DNA of 64,000 bases from Actinokineospora sp. NBRC 105648 (GTDB lineage: Bacteria > Actinomycetota > Actinomycetes > Mycobacteriales > Pseudonocardiaceae): NCBI RefSeq assembly GCF_030269645.1, contig NZ_BSTR01000043.1, positions 1 to 64,000 on the forward strand, written 5' to 3'. Below, one piece after another: positions 16,341 through 25,480 of this stretch. Below the pieces are notes generated by a model. That model was not told the origin of the DNA. It saw only the letters and a program-made list of their open reading frames with translations, and did no database searches. Made by a program: the position numbers and the translations under genes. Numbering within the stretch: the stretch's first letter is position 1; the number at the start of each line of letters is the position of its first letter.

Positions 16341-16888
16341 TCGGCCACAGGATTCGCGATCATCGGAGCCACCCCGGACACCAACCGCAACTCCCCCGCC
16401 CTGGCTGCGCCCAGGGCACGCGGACCAACCCGGTACTCCAAGGCCGCCCGGGTCACCCCACCGGGGAGGAGCATGCTCGCCTGGTTGTCCGTAAGCCGGA
16501 AGAGGATCCGGAAAAGACTGCGGACGAACTTCTGCATCTCGACGTCTTCACTGTCGAACACCGCCGCCCACCGCCCCGAACTCAACACCCCCGGCGTCTT
16601 CTCGCGGCTGCGGAGCCACTGGACCAGCGGATAGCCCGAGGGCCCCCGAAGGAGCCCTTCGTCGGACACCGTGACACACAGTTGAGGAAACATCTCGCGA
16701 TGCCACATCATGGCATTCACCCTGCAGTCCGAAACCTCAGCCCGAACAGGCGGGCAGTCGTCTTTCGACCACGCCCCGCTGTCTTCCACAAGGGCGACCG
16801 CAGGATGCACCGCAAGGACAGCGTCATAGATCTCCCGCTCGTCCTCCGGGAGCAGCATCACCTGCGCCTGCTTGGTTCTTCTCGCCAT
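16337..16888 (-). CDS. Protein of unknown function (183 aa), island gene
   Basis: I do not recognise the family. The protein is soluble and mixed alpha/beta, with five cysteines or so, a Trp-rich middle (GYPLVQWLRSREKTPG, SSGRWAAVF) and a helical basic stretch (MQKFVRSLFRILFRLTDNQ). There is no signal peptide. ATG at 16888 lies 10 nt after the stop of the 117-aa gene, which suggests a two-gene operon. The DNA here is less GC-rich and less biased at third codon positions than its neighbours, which suggests acquired or fast-evolving genes. A pair such as toxin and immunity protein is conceivable but not supported by any motif. Confidence 0.65.
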   Translation of the reverse strand: MARRTKQAQVMLLPEDEREIYDAVLAVHPAVALVEDSGAWSKDDCPPVRAEVSDCRVNAMMWHREMFPQLCVTVSDEGLLRGPSGYPLVQWLRSREKTPGVLSSGRWAAVFDSEDVEMQKFVRSLFRILFRLTDNQASMLLPGGVTRAALEYRVGPRALGAARAGELRLVSGVAPMIANPVAE

Positions 16889-16898
16889 TGCCAGTCAG

Positions 16899-17252
16899 TC
16901 AGCTCGACAGATGAGCGGCAAGTTTGTCGATCACGGCACACCCAGATTTCTCGACAGCACCCCAAAGACCATCCTTGCGCTGGTTCAGCACCCCGAGGGC
17001 GTTGTACGGCGTAACGTTCCGCCCAAGCGCAACAAGAAAGGACACATCGCCTCCCACCTGCGCCGAAGACAGCGCCGACCCCACCACCCGCGCGGCTCGC
17101 GCGATGGCCTCGGCCACCTTCTCGCGGACATCACGAGCGATCTCGACCGACAGCACCTCGACGTCGCCCGGGACAGCGACCCCTTGGAGCACGGGCCAAC
17201 CCTGGATGCCTTCTCGAACTATCCGCACACCCTCAATGATCACTGTGTCCAT
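16899..17252 (-). CDS. Small protein of unknown function (117 aa), island gene
   Basis: The first gene of the two- or three-gene island; no family is recognised. The N-terminal half looks beta-stranded (TVIIEGVRIVREGI, VLQGVAVPGDVEVLSVEI), followed by a helical Ala/Arg-rich stretch (VREKVAEAIARAARVVGSAL). ATG at 17252 has only a weak ribosome-binding site. It sits directly upstream of the 183-aa gene and is transcribed with it. No promoter can be pointed out with confidence in the 93 bp to the P450 gene. Confidence 0.6.
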   Translation of the reverse strand: MDTVIIEGVRIVREGIQGWPVLQGVAVPGDVEVLSVEIARDVREKVAEAIARAARVVGSALSSAQVGGDVSFLVALGRNVTPYNALGVLNQRKDGLWGAVEKSGCAVIDKLAAHLSS

Positions 17253-17345
17253 GCTTCGCCGGAGTCAGAGCACCCTGACGACCACACCAAGAGCACCCGC
17301 ACATGGCAACCATAGCGCGGGCACCCTCGGCTAGTTCTCCATCAG

Positions 17346-18572
17346 TCAGGACAGCAGTACCGGCAAGGAGTGCAATCCGCGGACGACCGTGCTCTCGTGC
17401 CACACCAGGTCAGCGGGGTCCGCGGCGAGGGAGATGTTCGGGAAGCGCGAGAGCAGGCCCGCCAGGGCGACCTCGCCCTCCAGCCGGGCCAACGGTGCGC
17501 CGACGCAGAAGTGCACGCCGTGGCCGAAGGCCAGGTGGGCCGCGGGGGCGCGGGTGATGTCGAGCCGATCCGGGTCGGGGAACTTGTTCGGGTCGCGGTT
17601 GGCCGCGGCCAGGGGGGCGACCACCAGTTCGCCCGCCGGGATCGGTACGCCGCCGATCTCGACCGGCTCCAGGGTGTGCCGGACGGTCGGGATGTTCACC
17701 GACCCCTCGAAGCGCAGGAACTCCTCGATGGCTCCGGGCAGTAGACCCAGGTCCGAGCGCAGCAGGGCAAGCTGGTCCGGGGCCTGCAGCAGCGAGAGCA
17801 TCCCGCTGGCGATCAGGTTGACCGTGGTCTCGTGGCCCGCCAGCAGCAGCAGGAACGTCATCGACACCAGCTCGCGGTCGCTGAGCCGGTCGCCGTCGTC
17901 GCGGGCGTCGATCAGCGCGGTCAGCAGGTCCGCACCGGGCTCCTCGCGCTTGCCCGCCAGCAGCCTGACCATGTACTCCGCCATCGCCGTGCGGGCGTCG
18001 CGGATGACCTCCGGCGGGCTGGCCGACAGGATCGTCGAACCCCACTCGCGGAAGGCGTCGCGGTCGGTGTCCGGGACGCCGAGCAGCTCGCAGATCACCG
18101 TGATCGGCAGCGGGAAGGCGAAGTCGGCGATCAGGTCGAACTCCCGCTCGCCCGCCGCGACCCGCGCCGCCAGGCCGTCGAGCAGCTCGGTGCTGAGCTC
18201 CTCGATGCGCGGCCGCAGGTGCCCCACACCGCGCGCGGTGAACGCCTTGGTGACCAGCTTGCGCAGGCGGGTGTGCTGGGGCGGGTCGGAGTTGAGCATG
18301 TGCGTGGACAGCGCGGCGTCGAACTTCACCGGGGGCTTGTCGGGGTCGCGGTGGTGCTCGAAGGCGGGCTGCGCGCGGGAGATGTCGTTGCTCAGCCGCA
18401 GGTCCGCGAGCGTGGCGCGGACGTCGGCGTAGTTGGTCACCATCCACACGTGGGTGCCCTGCGGGAGCACCACCTTGCGCACCGGGCCCGCGGTGCGCAG
18501 CTCGGCGTAGATCTCGTAGGGGTCCTGGAAGAAGCTCGCGTCGAGACGGGTCACGGCGTCGGGCAAGGTCAT
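17346..18572 (-). CDS. Cytochrome P450, tandem paralogue 1 (408 aa)
   Basis: Soluble bacterial P450 of CYP105/107-like layout. Motifs: oxygen-binding I-helix LLLLAGHETTVNLIA, ExxR in EEFLRFEGS, and the haem loop LAFGHGVHFCVGAPLARLEG with the Cys ligand. ATG at 18572 is preceded by GGGGGAAG and gives an N-terminus (MTLPDAVTRLD) that aligns with that of the neighbouring P450, confirming the start. It lies 77 bp downstream of its paralogue at 18650-19888 and shares long identical stretches with it (for example HLAFGHG, SMTFLLLLAGHETTVN), so the pair arose by tandem duplication. No ferredoxin or reductase gene is adjacent. Confidence 0.95.
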   Translation of the reverse strand: MTLPDAVTRLDASFFQDPYEIYAELRTAGPVRKVVLPQGTHVWMVTNYADVRATLADLRLSNDISRAQPAFEHHRDPDKPPVKFDAALSTHMLNSDPPQHTRLRKLVTKAFTARGVGHLRPRIEELSTELLDGLAARVAAGEREFDLIADFAFPLPITVICELLGVPDTDRDAFREWGSTILSASPPEVIRDARTAMAEYMVRLLAGKREEPGADLLTALIDARDDGDRLSDRELVSMTFLLLLAGHETTVNLIASGMLSLLQAPDQLALLRSDLGLLPGAIEEFLRFEGSVNIPTVRHTLEPVEIGGVPIPAGELVVAPLAAANRDPNKFPDPDRLDITRAPAAHLAFGHGVHFCVGAPLARLEGEVALAGLLSRFPNISLAADPADLVWHESTVVRGLHSLPVLLS

Positions 18573-18649
18573 GACTTCCCCCGCTAGGTGGCGGAAAACC
18601 GCGTGCGGGAGCCACGTTAGCGAGACCTGGCGGAGATAAACCCGGCTAA

Positions 18650-19888
18650 CTACACCTCGACTGGGTCGATAGGAGTTGCGGATAGCCGCACCGGCAGCGT
18701 GTCGAGCGCCCGGACGATGGTGCTCTCCCGCCACACCAGCTCCACCGGGTCGCCCGCGAGGGCCAGGTCGGGGAAGCGGCGCAGCAGCGAGCCGAGCGCG
18801 ATCTCCCCCTCCATCCGCGCCAGCGGCGCGCCCACGCAGTAGTGGATCCCGTGCCCGAACGCCAGGTGCGCCGACGGCGCGCGGGCCACGTCCAGTCGAT
18901 CGGCCTCGGGGAAGCGCTCCGGGTCGCGGTTCGCGGCACCGAGGGACACCAGCACGAACTCGTTGGCGGGCACCTCGATGCCGTCGAAGTCGACCGGCTC
19001 GGTGGTGTAGCGCATGGTGGCGAGGTTGATCGGGCCCTCGTAGCGCAGGAACTCCTCGATCGCGCCGGGCAGCAGGCCGGGGTCGGCGCGCAGCGCGGCG
19101 AGCTGCTCGGGGTTGCGCAGCAGCGCGAGCACGGAGTTGCTGATCAGGTTGACCGTGGTCTCGTGGCCCGCCAGCAGCAGCAGGAACGTCATCGACACCA
19201 GCTCGACCTCGCTGAGCCGGTCGCCGTCCTCACTCGTCTCGATCAGCGCGGTCAGCAGGTCGTCGCCGGGCGCGGTGCGCTTGTGCGCCAGCAGCTTGAC
19301 CAGGTACTCGGCCATCGCCATGCCCGCGGCCTGGATCTGCTCGAACGGCGCGGTCGAGGTGACCGTCGAGGTCCAGCCGCGGAAGGACTCGCGGTCGGCG
19401 TCGGGGACGCCGAGCAGCTCGCAGATCACCGTCATCGGCAGCGGGAAGGCGAACTCGGCGATCAGGTCGACCTCGCCGCGCTCGGCCAGGGCGTCGAGCA
19501 GCCCGTCGGTGATCTGCTGGACCCGGGCGCGCATCGGCTCGATCCCGCGCGCGGTGAACGCCCTGTTCACCAGCTTGCGCAGGCGGGTGTGGTCGGGCGG
19601 GTCCATGTTGAGCATGTGCGCGGCCAGCTCGCCGCCGAACTCCGGCCGCCTGCTGCCCGGTTCGCGGTTGGTCTGCATCAGCGTCCCGGCGGCGGCGACG
19701 TCCTTGCTCAGCCGGGGATCGGCGAGCGCGGCGCGCGCGTCGGCGTAGCGGGTGACCAGCCACGCGTAGACGCCCTGCGGCATCAGGACCTGGCGCACCG
19801 GCCCGGTCTCGCGCAGCTCGTCGTAGAGCGCGTACGGGTCCTGGAAGAACCCCTCGTCCAGCCTGAGCACGTCTTCGCGCAGCGACAC
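18650..19888 (-). CDS. Cytochrome P450, tandem paralogue 2 (412 aa)
   Basis: Paralogue of the P450 at 17346-18572. Motifs: I-helix LLLLAGHETTVNLIS, ExxR in EEFLRYEGP, and the haem loop LAFGHGIHYCVGAPLARMEG. GTG at 19888 (MSLREDVLRLDEGFFQDPYALY) was preferred to GTG at 19903 because GGGGGA lies just before it and it aligns with the start of paralogue 1. A 17-bp palindrome at 19907-19923 stands immediately upstream and may be an operator. Natural-product or steroid/fatty-acid oxidation are usual roles of such enzymes; none can be chosen here. Confidence 0.95.
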   Translation of the reverse strand: MSLREDVLRLDEGFFQDPYALYDELRETGPVRQVLMPQGVYAWLVTRYADARAALADPRLSKDVAAAGTLMQTNREPGSRRPEFGGELAAHMLNMDPPDHTRLRKLVNRAFTARGIEPMRARVQQITDGLLDALAERGEVDLIAEFAFPLPMTVICELLGVPDADRESFRGWTSTVTSTAPFEQIQAAGMAMAEYLVKLLAHKRTAPGDDLLTALIETSEDGDRLSEVELVSMTFLLLLAGHETTVNLISNSVLALLRNPEQLAALRADPGLLPGAIEEFLRYEGPINLATMRYTTEPVDFDGIEVPANEFVLVSLGAANRDPERFPEADRLDVARAPSAHLAFGHGIHYCVGAPLARMEGEIALGSLLRRFPDLALAGDPVELVWRESTIVRALDTLPVRLSATPIDPVEV

Positions 19889-19906
19889 CGCTCCCCCATC
19901 CACGCC

Positions 19907-19923
19907 GGTGAACCCCGTTCACC
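19907..19923. promoter_or_regulatory. 17-bp palindrome upstream of the tandem P450 genes
   Basis: GGTGAAC-CCC-GTTCACC has perfect 7-bp arms. It lies 19-35 nt upstream of the chosen P450 start, which suits a repressor site or, less likely, a small hairpin. Confidence 0.45.
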
Positions 19924-19926
19924 GAA

Positions 19927-19956
19927 CACCGTACCCGTGATCACCCGGGCACGGTG
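19927..19956 (-). terminator. Terminator hairpin of dnaE
   Basis: CACCGTACCCG (19927-19937) pairs with CGGGCACGGTG (19946-19956) with one mismatch and an 8-nt loop. It starts 2 nt past the dnaE stop codon on the transcribed strand. Confidence 0.7.
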
Positions 19957-19958
19957 CG

Positions 19959-22900
19959 CTAGGACAGGCAGCCCGGACCGAGCAGCGCCTTGAGGTCGCC
20001 CATCAGCGACGGCGACGGGCTGACCCGCAGCGCGTCGTCGAGCTTGAGCAGGGTCTGCCGCGGCCCGTTGATCAGCTTGAGGTGCACCTCGGTGGTGCCC
20101 GGGTGGTTGCCCAGCACGTCCTTGAGCTGCGCCACCAGCGGCGGCGTGCACTTGGTGGCGGCCATGCTCAGCCGGAACGGCGCCCCGGCGGCGTTGGACA
20201 GGTCCGGCACCGCCAGGTCGTTGGCGATCAGCGAGGTGCGGTCGTCCCGCTTGGCCACCCGGGCCTTGACCAGCACGATCGCGTCCTCGAGCACCCCCAT
20301 GCCGATCACCGCGTAGGTCTTGGGGAAGAACAGCACCTCGATGCCACCGGCCAGGTCCTCCAGCTGCGCGGAGGCCCACGGCTCGCCGTTGCGGTTGACC
20401 CGGCGGTTGACCGAGGCGAGGATGCCGCCGATCACGACCTGCGCGCCGTCGCCGATGCCGCCCTCGAGGATGGCCGCGATGGAGGTGTCGGACTGCGCGG
20501 TGAGGATGTGCTCCACGCCGTTGAGCGGGTGACCGGAGACGTAGAGGCCGAGCATCTCGCGCTCCAGCGTCAGCTGGTGCTTGCTCTCCCACACGTCGTC
20601 GGGGACGCGGACGTCGAAGACGCTGGAGACGCTCTCGTCCGCGCCGCCCGCCGCGCCGAACAGGTCGAACTGGCCGACCGCCTCGGCCTTCTTCGTCTCC
20701 ATGATCGCGTCGATGGCGTCGGTGTGGATCAGGAACAGGCCCTTGCGCGGGTGCTTGAGCGAGTCGAACGCGCCCGACTTGATCAGCGACTCGACGACCT
20801 TCTTGTTGCAGCCGGAGGCGTCGACCTTGCGCAGGTAGTCGGAGAAGTCGGCGAACTCGCCCTTCTCGGTGCGCGCCTTGATGATCGAGTCGACCACGTT
20901 GGCGCCGACGTTGCGGATCGCGCCGAGGCCGAAGCGGATGTCGCCGCCGACCGGGGCGAACTCCTTCTCCGACTCGTTGACGTCCGGCGGCAGCACCGTG
21001 ATGCCCATCTTGCGGCACTCGGCGAGGTAGACCGCGGCCTTGTCCTTGTCGTCGCGGACGCTGGTGAGCAGCCCGGCCATGTACTCGGCCGGGTAGTTCG
21101 CCTTCAGGTAAGCGGTCCAGTACGACACCAAGCCGTACGCCGCCGAGTGCGCCTTGTTGAACGCGTAGTCGGCGAACGGGACCAGGATGTCCCACAGGGT
21201 CTTGATCGCGTCCTTCGGGAAGCCGCGCTTCTCCATGCCGCCGGAGAAGTTGACGAACTCCGCGTCCAGGACCTCCTTCTTCTTCTTGCCCATCGCCCGG
21301 CGCAGCAGGTCGGCTTGGCCGAGCGTGTAGCCCGCCAGCTTCTGCGCGATGGCCATGACCTGCTCCTGGTAGACGATCAGGCCGTAGGTCGTGCCGAGGA
21401 TGTCCGCCAGGTCCTCGGCCAGCGACGGGTGGATCGGGGTGATCTCCTGCTGCTTGTTCTTGCGCAGCGCGTAGTTGGTGTGCGACTTGGCGCCCATCGG
21501 GCCCGGCCGGTAGAGCGCGCCGACCGCGGAGATGTCCTCGAAGTTGTCGGGGCGCATGAGGCGCAGCAGGTCGCGCATGGGCCCGCCGTCGAGCTGGAAC
21601 ACCCCGAGCGTGTCACCGCGGGAGAGCAGCTCGTAGGTGGCCTTGTCGTCCAGGCCGAGGGTCTCCAGGTCGGGCACCGGCTTGCCGTTGCGCTCGATGT
21701 TGCGCAGCGCGTCGTCGATGACGGTGAGGTTGCGCAGCCCCAGGAAGTCCATCTTCAGCAGCCCGAGCGACTCGCAGGTCGGGTAGTCGAACTGGGTGAT
21801 GATCGAGCCGTCCTGCGGGCGCTTCCACAGCGGGATCGTCTGCATCAGCGGCTCGGCCGAGAGGATGACCGCGCAGGCGTGCACACCGGCGTTGCGGATC
21901 AGCCCCTCCAGGCCGCGGCCGGTGTCGATGATCTCCTTGACCTGCGGGTCGGAGTTGTAGAGCTCGCGGATCTCGGTGGCCTCGTTGTACCGCTTGTGCT
22001 GCGGGTCGAACAGCCCGTTGAGCGGGATGTCCTTGGCCATCACCGCGGGCGGGTACGCCTTGGAGATCTTGTCCGCGATCGCGTAGCCGGGCTGGCCGAA
22101 CAGCACCCGGGCGGAGTCCTTGATCGCCGCCTTGGCCTTGATCGTGCCGAAGGTGATGACCTGGGCGACCTTGTCCGCGCCCCACTTCTCGGTGGTGTAG
22201 CGGATGACGTCGCCGCGGCGGCGCTCGTCGAAGTCGATGTCGATGTCCGGCGGGCTCACCCGGTCCGGGTTGAGGAACCGCTCGAAGATCAGCCCGTGCG
22301 CCAGCGGGTCCAGATCGGTGATGCCCATCGCGTAGGCGATCAGCGCGCCCGCGGCCGACCCCCGGCCGGGGCCGACCCGGATGCCGTTGTTCTTGGCCCA
22401 CTGGATCAGGTCGGCGACCACCAGGAAGTAGGCCGGGAAGCCCATCTGCAGGATGACGCCGATCTCGAACTCGACCTGCTTGGTGTGCACGTCGTCGATC
22501 CCGTCCGGGAACCGGCGGCGCATGCCCTCCCAGACCTGCTCGCGGAAGTACTCGTCCTCGGTCTTGCCGTCCGGGATGGGGAACTTGGGCATCAGGTTGC
22601 GGAACTCGAACATCCCGCCGATGTCGACCTTCTCGGCCACCAGCAGGGTGTTGCGGCACCCCTCCTGCCAGGGGTCGGAGGCGTCCACCGCGCGCATCTC
22701 CTCCGGCGACTTGAGGTAGTAGCCGTCGCCGTCGAACTTGAACCTGGTCGGGTCCTGCAGCGTCTTGCCGGTCTGCACGCACAGCAGCGCGTCGTGCGAC
22801 TCGCGCTCGCCCTTGAACGTGTAGTGCGAGTCGTTGGTGACCACGAACGGGATGTCGAGCTTGCGGGCCAGGTCGACCAGGCCGGAGCGGACCCGGCTCT

Positions 22901-23492
22901 CGATCTCGATCCCGTGGTCCATCAGCTCGACGAAGAAGTTGCCCTTGCCGTAGACCTCGTGCCACATCCCGGCGGCCGCCACGGCCTCGTCGAACTGGCC
23001 CAGCCGCAGCCGGGTCTGCACGTCGCCGGAGGGGCACCCGGTGGTGGCCATCAGCCCGGCGGAGTTCTCGGCGATCAGCTCGCGGTCCATCCGCGGCCAC
23101 TTGCCCAGCTGCCCCTCCATCGAGGCCAGGCTGGACAGCTTCATCAGGTTGCCCAGGCCGGTGGCGTCGCGGGCCCAGATGGTCTGGTGGGTGTAGGCAC
23201 CGGAGCCGGACACGTCGTCGCTCTTCTGGCCCGGGTCGCCCCAGCGGACCCGCTGCTTGCTGAACCGCGACTCCGGCGCGAGGTAGGCCTCGATGCCCAG
23301 GACGGGCTTGATGCCCGCGGCCTTGGCCTGCCGGAAGAAGTCGTAGATGCCGTTCGTGTGGCCGTGGTCGGTGATCGCGACCGAGGTCATCCCCAGCCGC
23401 TCGCACTCGGCGAACATGTCCTTGAGCTTGGCCGCCCCGTCGAGCATCGAGTACTCGGTGTGCACGTGAAGATGAGCGAAGGAGTCAGCCAC
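19959..23492 (-). CDS. dnaE: DNA polymerase III subunit alpha
   Basis: Replicative DNA polymerase catalytic subunit, 1177 aa. The N-terminal PHP domain starts [15 protein letters not shown]. The polymerase active site is visible in [23 protein letters not shown] and [18 protein letters not shown]. The fingers and thumb include [32 protein letters not shown] and [29 protein letters not shown] helix-hairpin-helix and OB-fold tail follows. Length and motifs fit the essential DnaE1 rather than the mutasome DnaE2. The GTG start at 23492 has a TAGGTT box 6 nt upstream and no ribosome-binding site, so it is probably leaderless. A hairpin follows the stop. Confidence 0.98.
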   Translation of the reverse strand: MADSFAHLHVHTEYSMLDGAAKLKDMFAECERLGMTSVAITDHGHTNGIYDFFRQAKAAGIKPVLGIEAYLAPESRFSKQRVRWGDPGQKSDDVSGSGAYTHQTIWARDATGLGNLMKLSSLASMEGQLGKWPRMDRELIAENSAGLMATTGCPSGDVQTRLRLGQFDEAVAAAGMWHEVYGKGNFFVELMDHGIEIESRVRSGLVDLARKLDIPFVVTNDSHYTFKGERESHDALLCVQTGKTLQDPTRFKFDGDGYYLKSPEEMRAVDASDPWQEGCRNTLLVAEKVDIGGMFEFRNLMPKFPIPDGKTEDEYFREQVWEGMRRRFPDGIDDVHTKQVEFEIGVILQMGFPAYFLVVADLIQWAKNNGIRVGPGRGSAAGALIAYAMGITDLDPLAHGLIFERFLNPDRVSPPDIDIDFDERRRGDVIRYTTEKWGADKVAQVITFGTIKAKAAIKDSARVLFGQPGYAIADKISKAYPPAVMAKDIPLNGLFDPQHKRYNEATEIRELYNSDPQVKEIIDTGRGLEGLIRNAGVHACAVILSAEPLMQTIPLWKRPQDGSIITQFDYPTCESLGLLKMDFLGLRNLTVIDDALRNIERNGKPVPDLETLGLDDKATYELLSRGDTLGVFQLDGGPMRDLLRLMRPDNFEDISAVGALYRPGPMGAKSHTNYALRKNKQQEITPIHPSLAEDLADILGTTYGLIVYQEQVMAIAQKLAGYTLGQADLLRRAMGKKKKEVLDAEFVNFSGGMEKRGFPKDAIKTLWDILVPFADYAFNKAHSAAYGLVSYWTAYLKANYPAEYMAGLLTSVRDDKDKAAVYLAECRKMGITVLPPDVNESEKEFAPVGGDIRFGLGAIRNVGANVVDSIIKARTEKGEFADFSDYLRKVDASGCNKKVVESLIKSGAFDSLKHPRKGLFLIHTDAIDAIMETKKAEAVGQFDLFGAAGGADESVSSVFDVRVPDDVWESKHQLTLEREMLGLYVSGHPLNGVEHILTAQSDTSIAAILEGGIGDGAQVVIGGILASVNRRVNRNGEPWASAQLEDLAGGIEVLFFPKTYAVIGMGVLEDAIVLVKARVAKRDDRTSLIANDLAVPDLSNAAGAPFRLSMAATKCTPPLVAQLKDVLGNHPGTTEVHLKLINGPRQTLLKLDDALRVSPSPSLMGDLKALLGPGCLS

Positions 23493-23498
23493 CCGGAC

Positions 23499-23504
23499 AA
23501 CCTA
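23499..23504 (-). promoter_or_regulatory. Leaderless -10 box of dnaE
   Basis: TAGGTT on the minus strand ends 6 nt before the dnaE GTG at 23492, so the start of transcription and translation should nearly coincide. Confidence 0.55.
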
Positions 23505-23610
23505 TCTCCCGGCGAGATCACCTTGGGGAGGCCCCCTCGGCGAGTCTCGAACGTGTTGGTACAACGGGAAAGGCGCGAGTGTAGGACAGCCGACCGACAA
23601 GACTGGGGCC

Positions 23611-24246
23611 ATGAGATTCCGACCGGTGTCACCCGATGTGCTGGCCCGTGAGCTGACCGCGATGGTCGAGGCGCGCGAGCGTGCCGAGTGGACCCGGGTG
23701 ATCTTGGACGGCGCCCCGCCCACCGGCCCCGGCGCCCTCGCCGACGAGGTCGGGGCGCGGCTGCGGGTGCTGGGCAGGCCGGTCCTTCGGGTGTCCGCGG
23801 GCGACTTCCTGCGCCCCGCGTCGCTGCGGTTCGAGCGGGGCAGGCAGGACGCCGACGCCCGGTACGACCTGTGGCTCGACGAGGGGGCGCTGCGCCGGGA
23901 GGTGCTGGCACCGCTGGGCCGCGGCGGATCCGGGCGGGTGCTGCCCGCCCGCTGGGACGCGGTCACCGACCGCGCCACCCGGGCCGACTACCTGGACCTC
24001 GCCCCGGGCGGCGTCCTGCTGCTCGACGGCGAGCTGCTCCTCGGCCGCGGCCTGCCGCACGAGGTGTCGGCGCACCTGTGGCTCTCCGCCCCCGCCCTCG
24101 CCAGGCGGCTGCCCGCCGAGGAGCACTGGGCCCTGCCCGCCTTCGCCCGCTACGACGCGCAGGTGCGGCCGCTGCACACCGCCGACGTCGGGGTCCGGGT
24201 GGACGACCCCCGCCACCCGGCGGTGCTCGACGACGCCCCGGTGTGA
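23611..24246 (+). CDS. Uridine-kinase-like protein with a degenerate P-loop
   Basis: 211-aa protein resembling the uridine kinase family: a core strand with a P-loop-like turn, the SAGDFLRP block in the position of the nucleoside-binding YDDFY-type motif, ARYDLWLDEGALRREVLAPL, DYLDLAPGGVLLLDGELLL (Walker B-like), and a final HPAVLDD. The P-loop reads ILDGAPPTGPGALA: the Lys-Ser/Thr of GxxxxGKS is replaced by Gly-Ala. Phosphotransfer is therefore doubtful; a structural or binding role is possible. ATG at 23611 is divergent from dnaE. Confidence 0.75.
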   Translation: MRFRPVSPDVLARELTAMVEARERAEWTRVILDGAPPTGPGALADEVGARLRVLGRPVLRVSAGDFLRPASLRFERGRQDADARYDLWLDEGALRREVLAPLGRGGSGRVLPARWDAVTDRATRADYLDLAPGGVLLLDGELLLGRGLPHEVSAHLWLSAPALARRLPAEEHWALPAFARYDAQVRPLHTADVGVRVDDPRHPAVLDDAPV

Positions 24247-24332
24247 GCGGATGATCACCCAGGGCCAAGATCACCGTGTCACCGCCCGGCTTCCGGCGCG
24301 CTCACCGGGGCGACCGGGTAGCGTCCACGGGC

Positions 24333-25271
24333 GTGACGGATCCGGTTGATGCCCGCCTGCTCGGTGTGGTCGCCGAAATGGGCAGGGCAGCGGTGCACGA
24401 GGTCGCCGCGCGGCTGGGCATGGACCCCCGCGAGGTCGCCTCGCGCCTGGTCGCGCTCTCCGGCGCGGGCCTCCCGCTGCTCGTCGGCGTCGAGTGCGAC
24501 CCCCACGGCCTGCGCGCGGCCCTGGCCAGGATGACCGGCCCGGTCGGCTACTACGGCCAACCCGCCCCCGGCGGCTACCAGCAGCAGCCCCCGCCCCAGC
24601 CCCAACCGGTACCGCTGCCGTTCTCCCCGCCGCCGCCGATGTACCACCACAGCGGCCCCGTCCGCACCGGCCCGCCCAGCACCCCGTTCCCAGTGCCCAC
24701 CGGCCCCCCGAGCCAGCCCTTCCCGGTGGCCAGCGAGCCCATCAGCACCTGGGGCCCACCCCAAACCTCAACCTGGGCACGCGGCGACCAACCACCGTCG
24801 ACCGGCGGGTCGATGGACCGCACCCAGCCCGCCACCCGCGTCATGGCCTCCCGCCAGGGCAAGGTCGGCGCCACCCTGGAGACCTCCGGCCTGGAGGGCG
24901 AACGCCTCGCCATCCAGCTGGTGGAGGTCGTCGACCCCGCCGACTACCTCTTCACCGCCGCCGGCTACCGCCTACAACCGGGCGAACGCTCGATCGTCGT
25001 GCACACCGAGCTCACCAACCGGGGATCAGTGCCGTTCGCGACTCTGCCCGACCTGTACCTGGTCCTGGTCACCCCGGACAACCAGCCGATCTCCAAGGCA
25101 CCGGTCTCCCTGTCCTCCAGGCCCCCGCACCGCATCGGCGTGCAGCCCGGCGAGACGGCGGGCGGCCACACGGTCTACGTGGTCCCCGAGGACACCGTGA
25201 TCACCAAGGTCAGCTGGAGCCCCCGCCCCGACGAGGAATCCCTGACCCTCACCTGGACAGTCGACACCTGA
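24333..25271 (+). CDS. Pro/Gln-rich protein with N-terminal HTH-like and C-terminal beta-sandwich domain
   Basis: About 312 aa in three parts. Residues 1-75 resemble an AsnC-type winged helix (VDARLLGVVAEMGRAAVHEVAARLGMDPREVASRLVAL). Residues ~80-180 are a low-complexity Pro/Gln/Gly linker (QQQPPPQPQPVPLP). Residues ~185-312 form a beta-sandwich like DUF4352 (YLFTAAGYRLQPGERSIVVHTELTNRGSVPF...DLYLVLV). There is no signal peptide or membrane segment, which is odd for a DUF4352-like domain. GTG at 24333 is chosen because a TAGCGT box (24319-24324) lies 8 nt before it; a longer start at 24276 would begin before this promoter. The function is unknown. Confidence 0.8.
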   Translation: MTDPVDARLLGVVAEMGRAAVHEVAARLGMDPREVASRLVALSGAGLPLLVGVECDPHGLRAALARMTGPVGYYGQPAPGGYQQQPPPQPQPVPLPFSPPPPMYHHSGPVRTGPPSTPFPVPTGPPSQPFPVASEPISTWGPPQTSTWARGDQPPSTGGSMDRTQPATRVMASRQGKVGATLETSGLEGERLAIQLVEVVDPADYLFTAAGYRLQPGERSIVVHTELTNRGSVPFATLPDLYLVLVTPDNQPISKAPVSLSSRPPHRIGVQPGETAGGHTVYVVPEDTVITKVSWSPRPDEESLTLTWTVDT

Positions 25272-25352
25272 TCAGCCGGAGAGCACCCGCCACGCACACG
25301 CAGAGGCTCCCCACCCGCAGACCCGTCACACCTGCGACCCCAGGCCCGGCCC

Positions 25353-25394
<42 letters not shown>

Positions 25395-25480
25395 AAACCT
25401 ATACACACGCAACGCCCCACTGGGCTAAACCCCAACCAGGCAACCCCACACGACTTCAGTCCCCAACCACCCCGCCAAGT

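Noticed and set aside
16175-17014. Plus-strand frame of 279 codons across the unknown island
   Set aside because: It overlaps both minus-strand genes, is His/Pro/Arg-rich and has no start signals; the minus-strand pair has better spacing and composition.
23545-23570. LexA-like box in the dnaE/uridine-kinase gap (CGAACGTGTTGG)
   Set aside because: The right half does not match GTTC, so it is not a convincing SOS box.
20082-23651. Plus-strand open frame of 1189 codons opposite dnaE
   Set aside because: Antisense shadow of dnaE; low-complexity Val/Leu/Arg/Asp-rich translation without homology.
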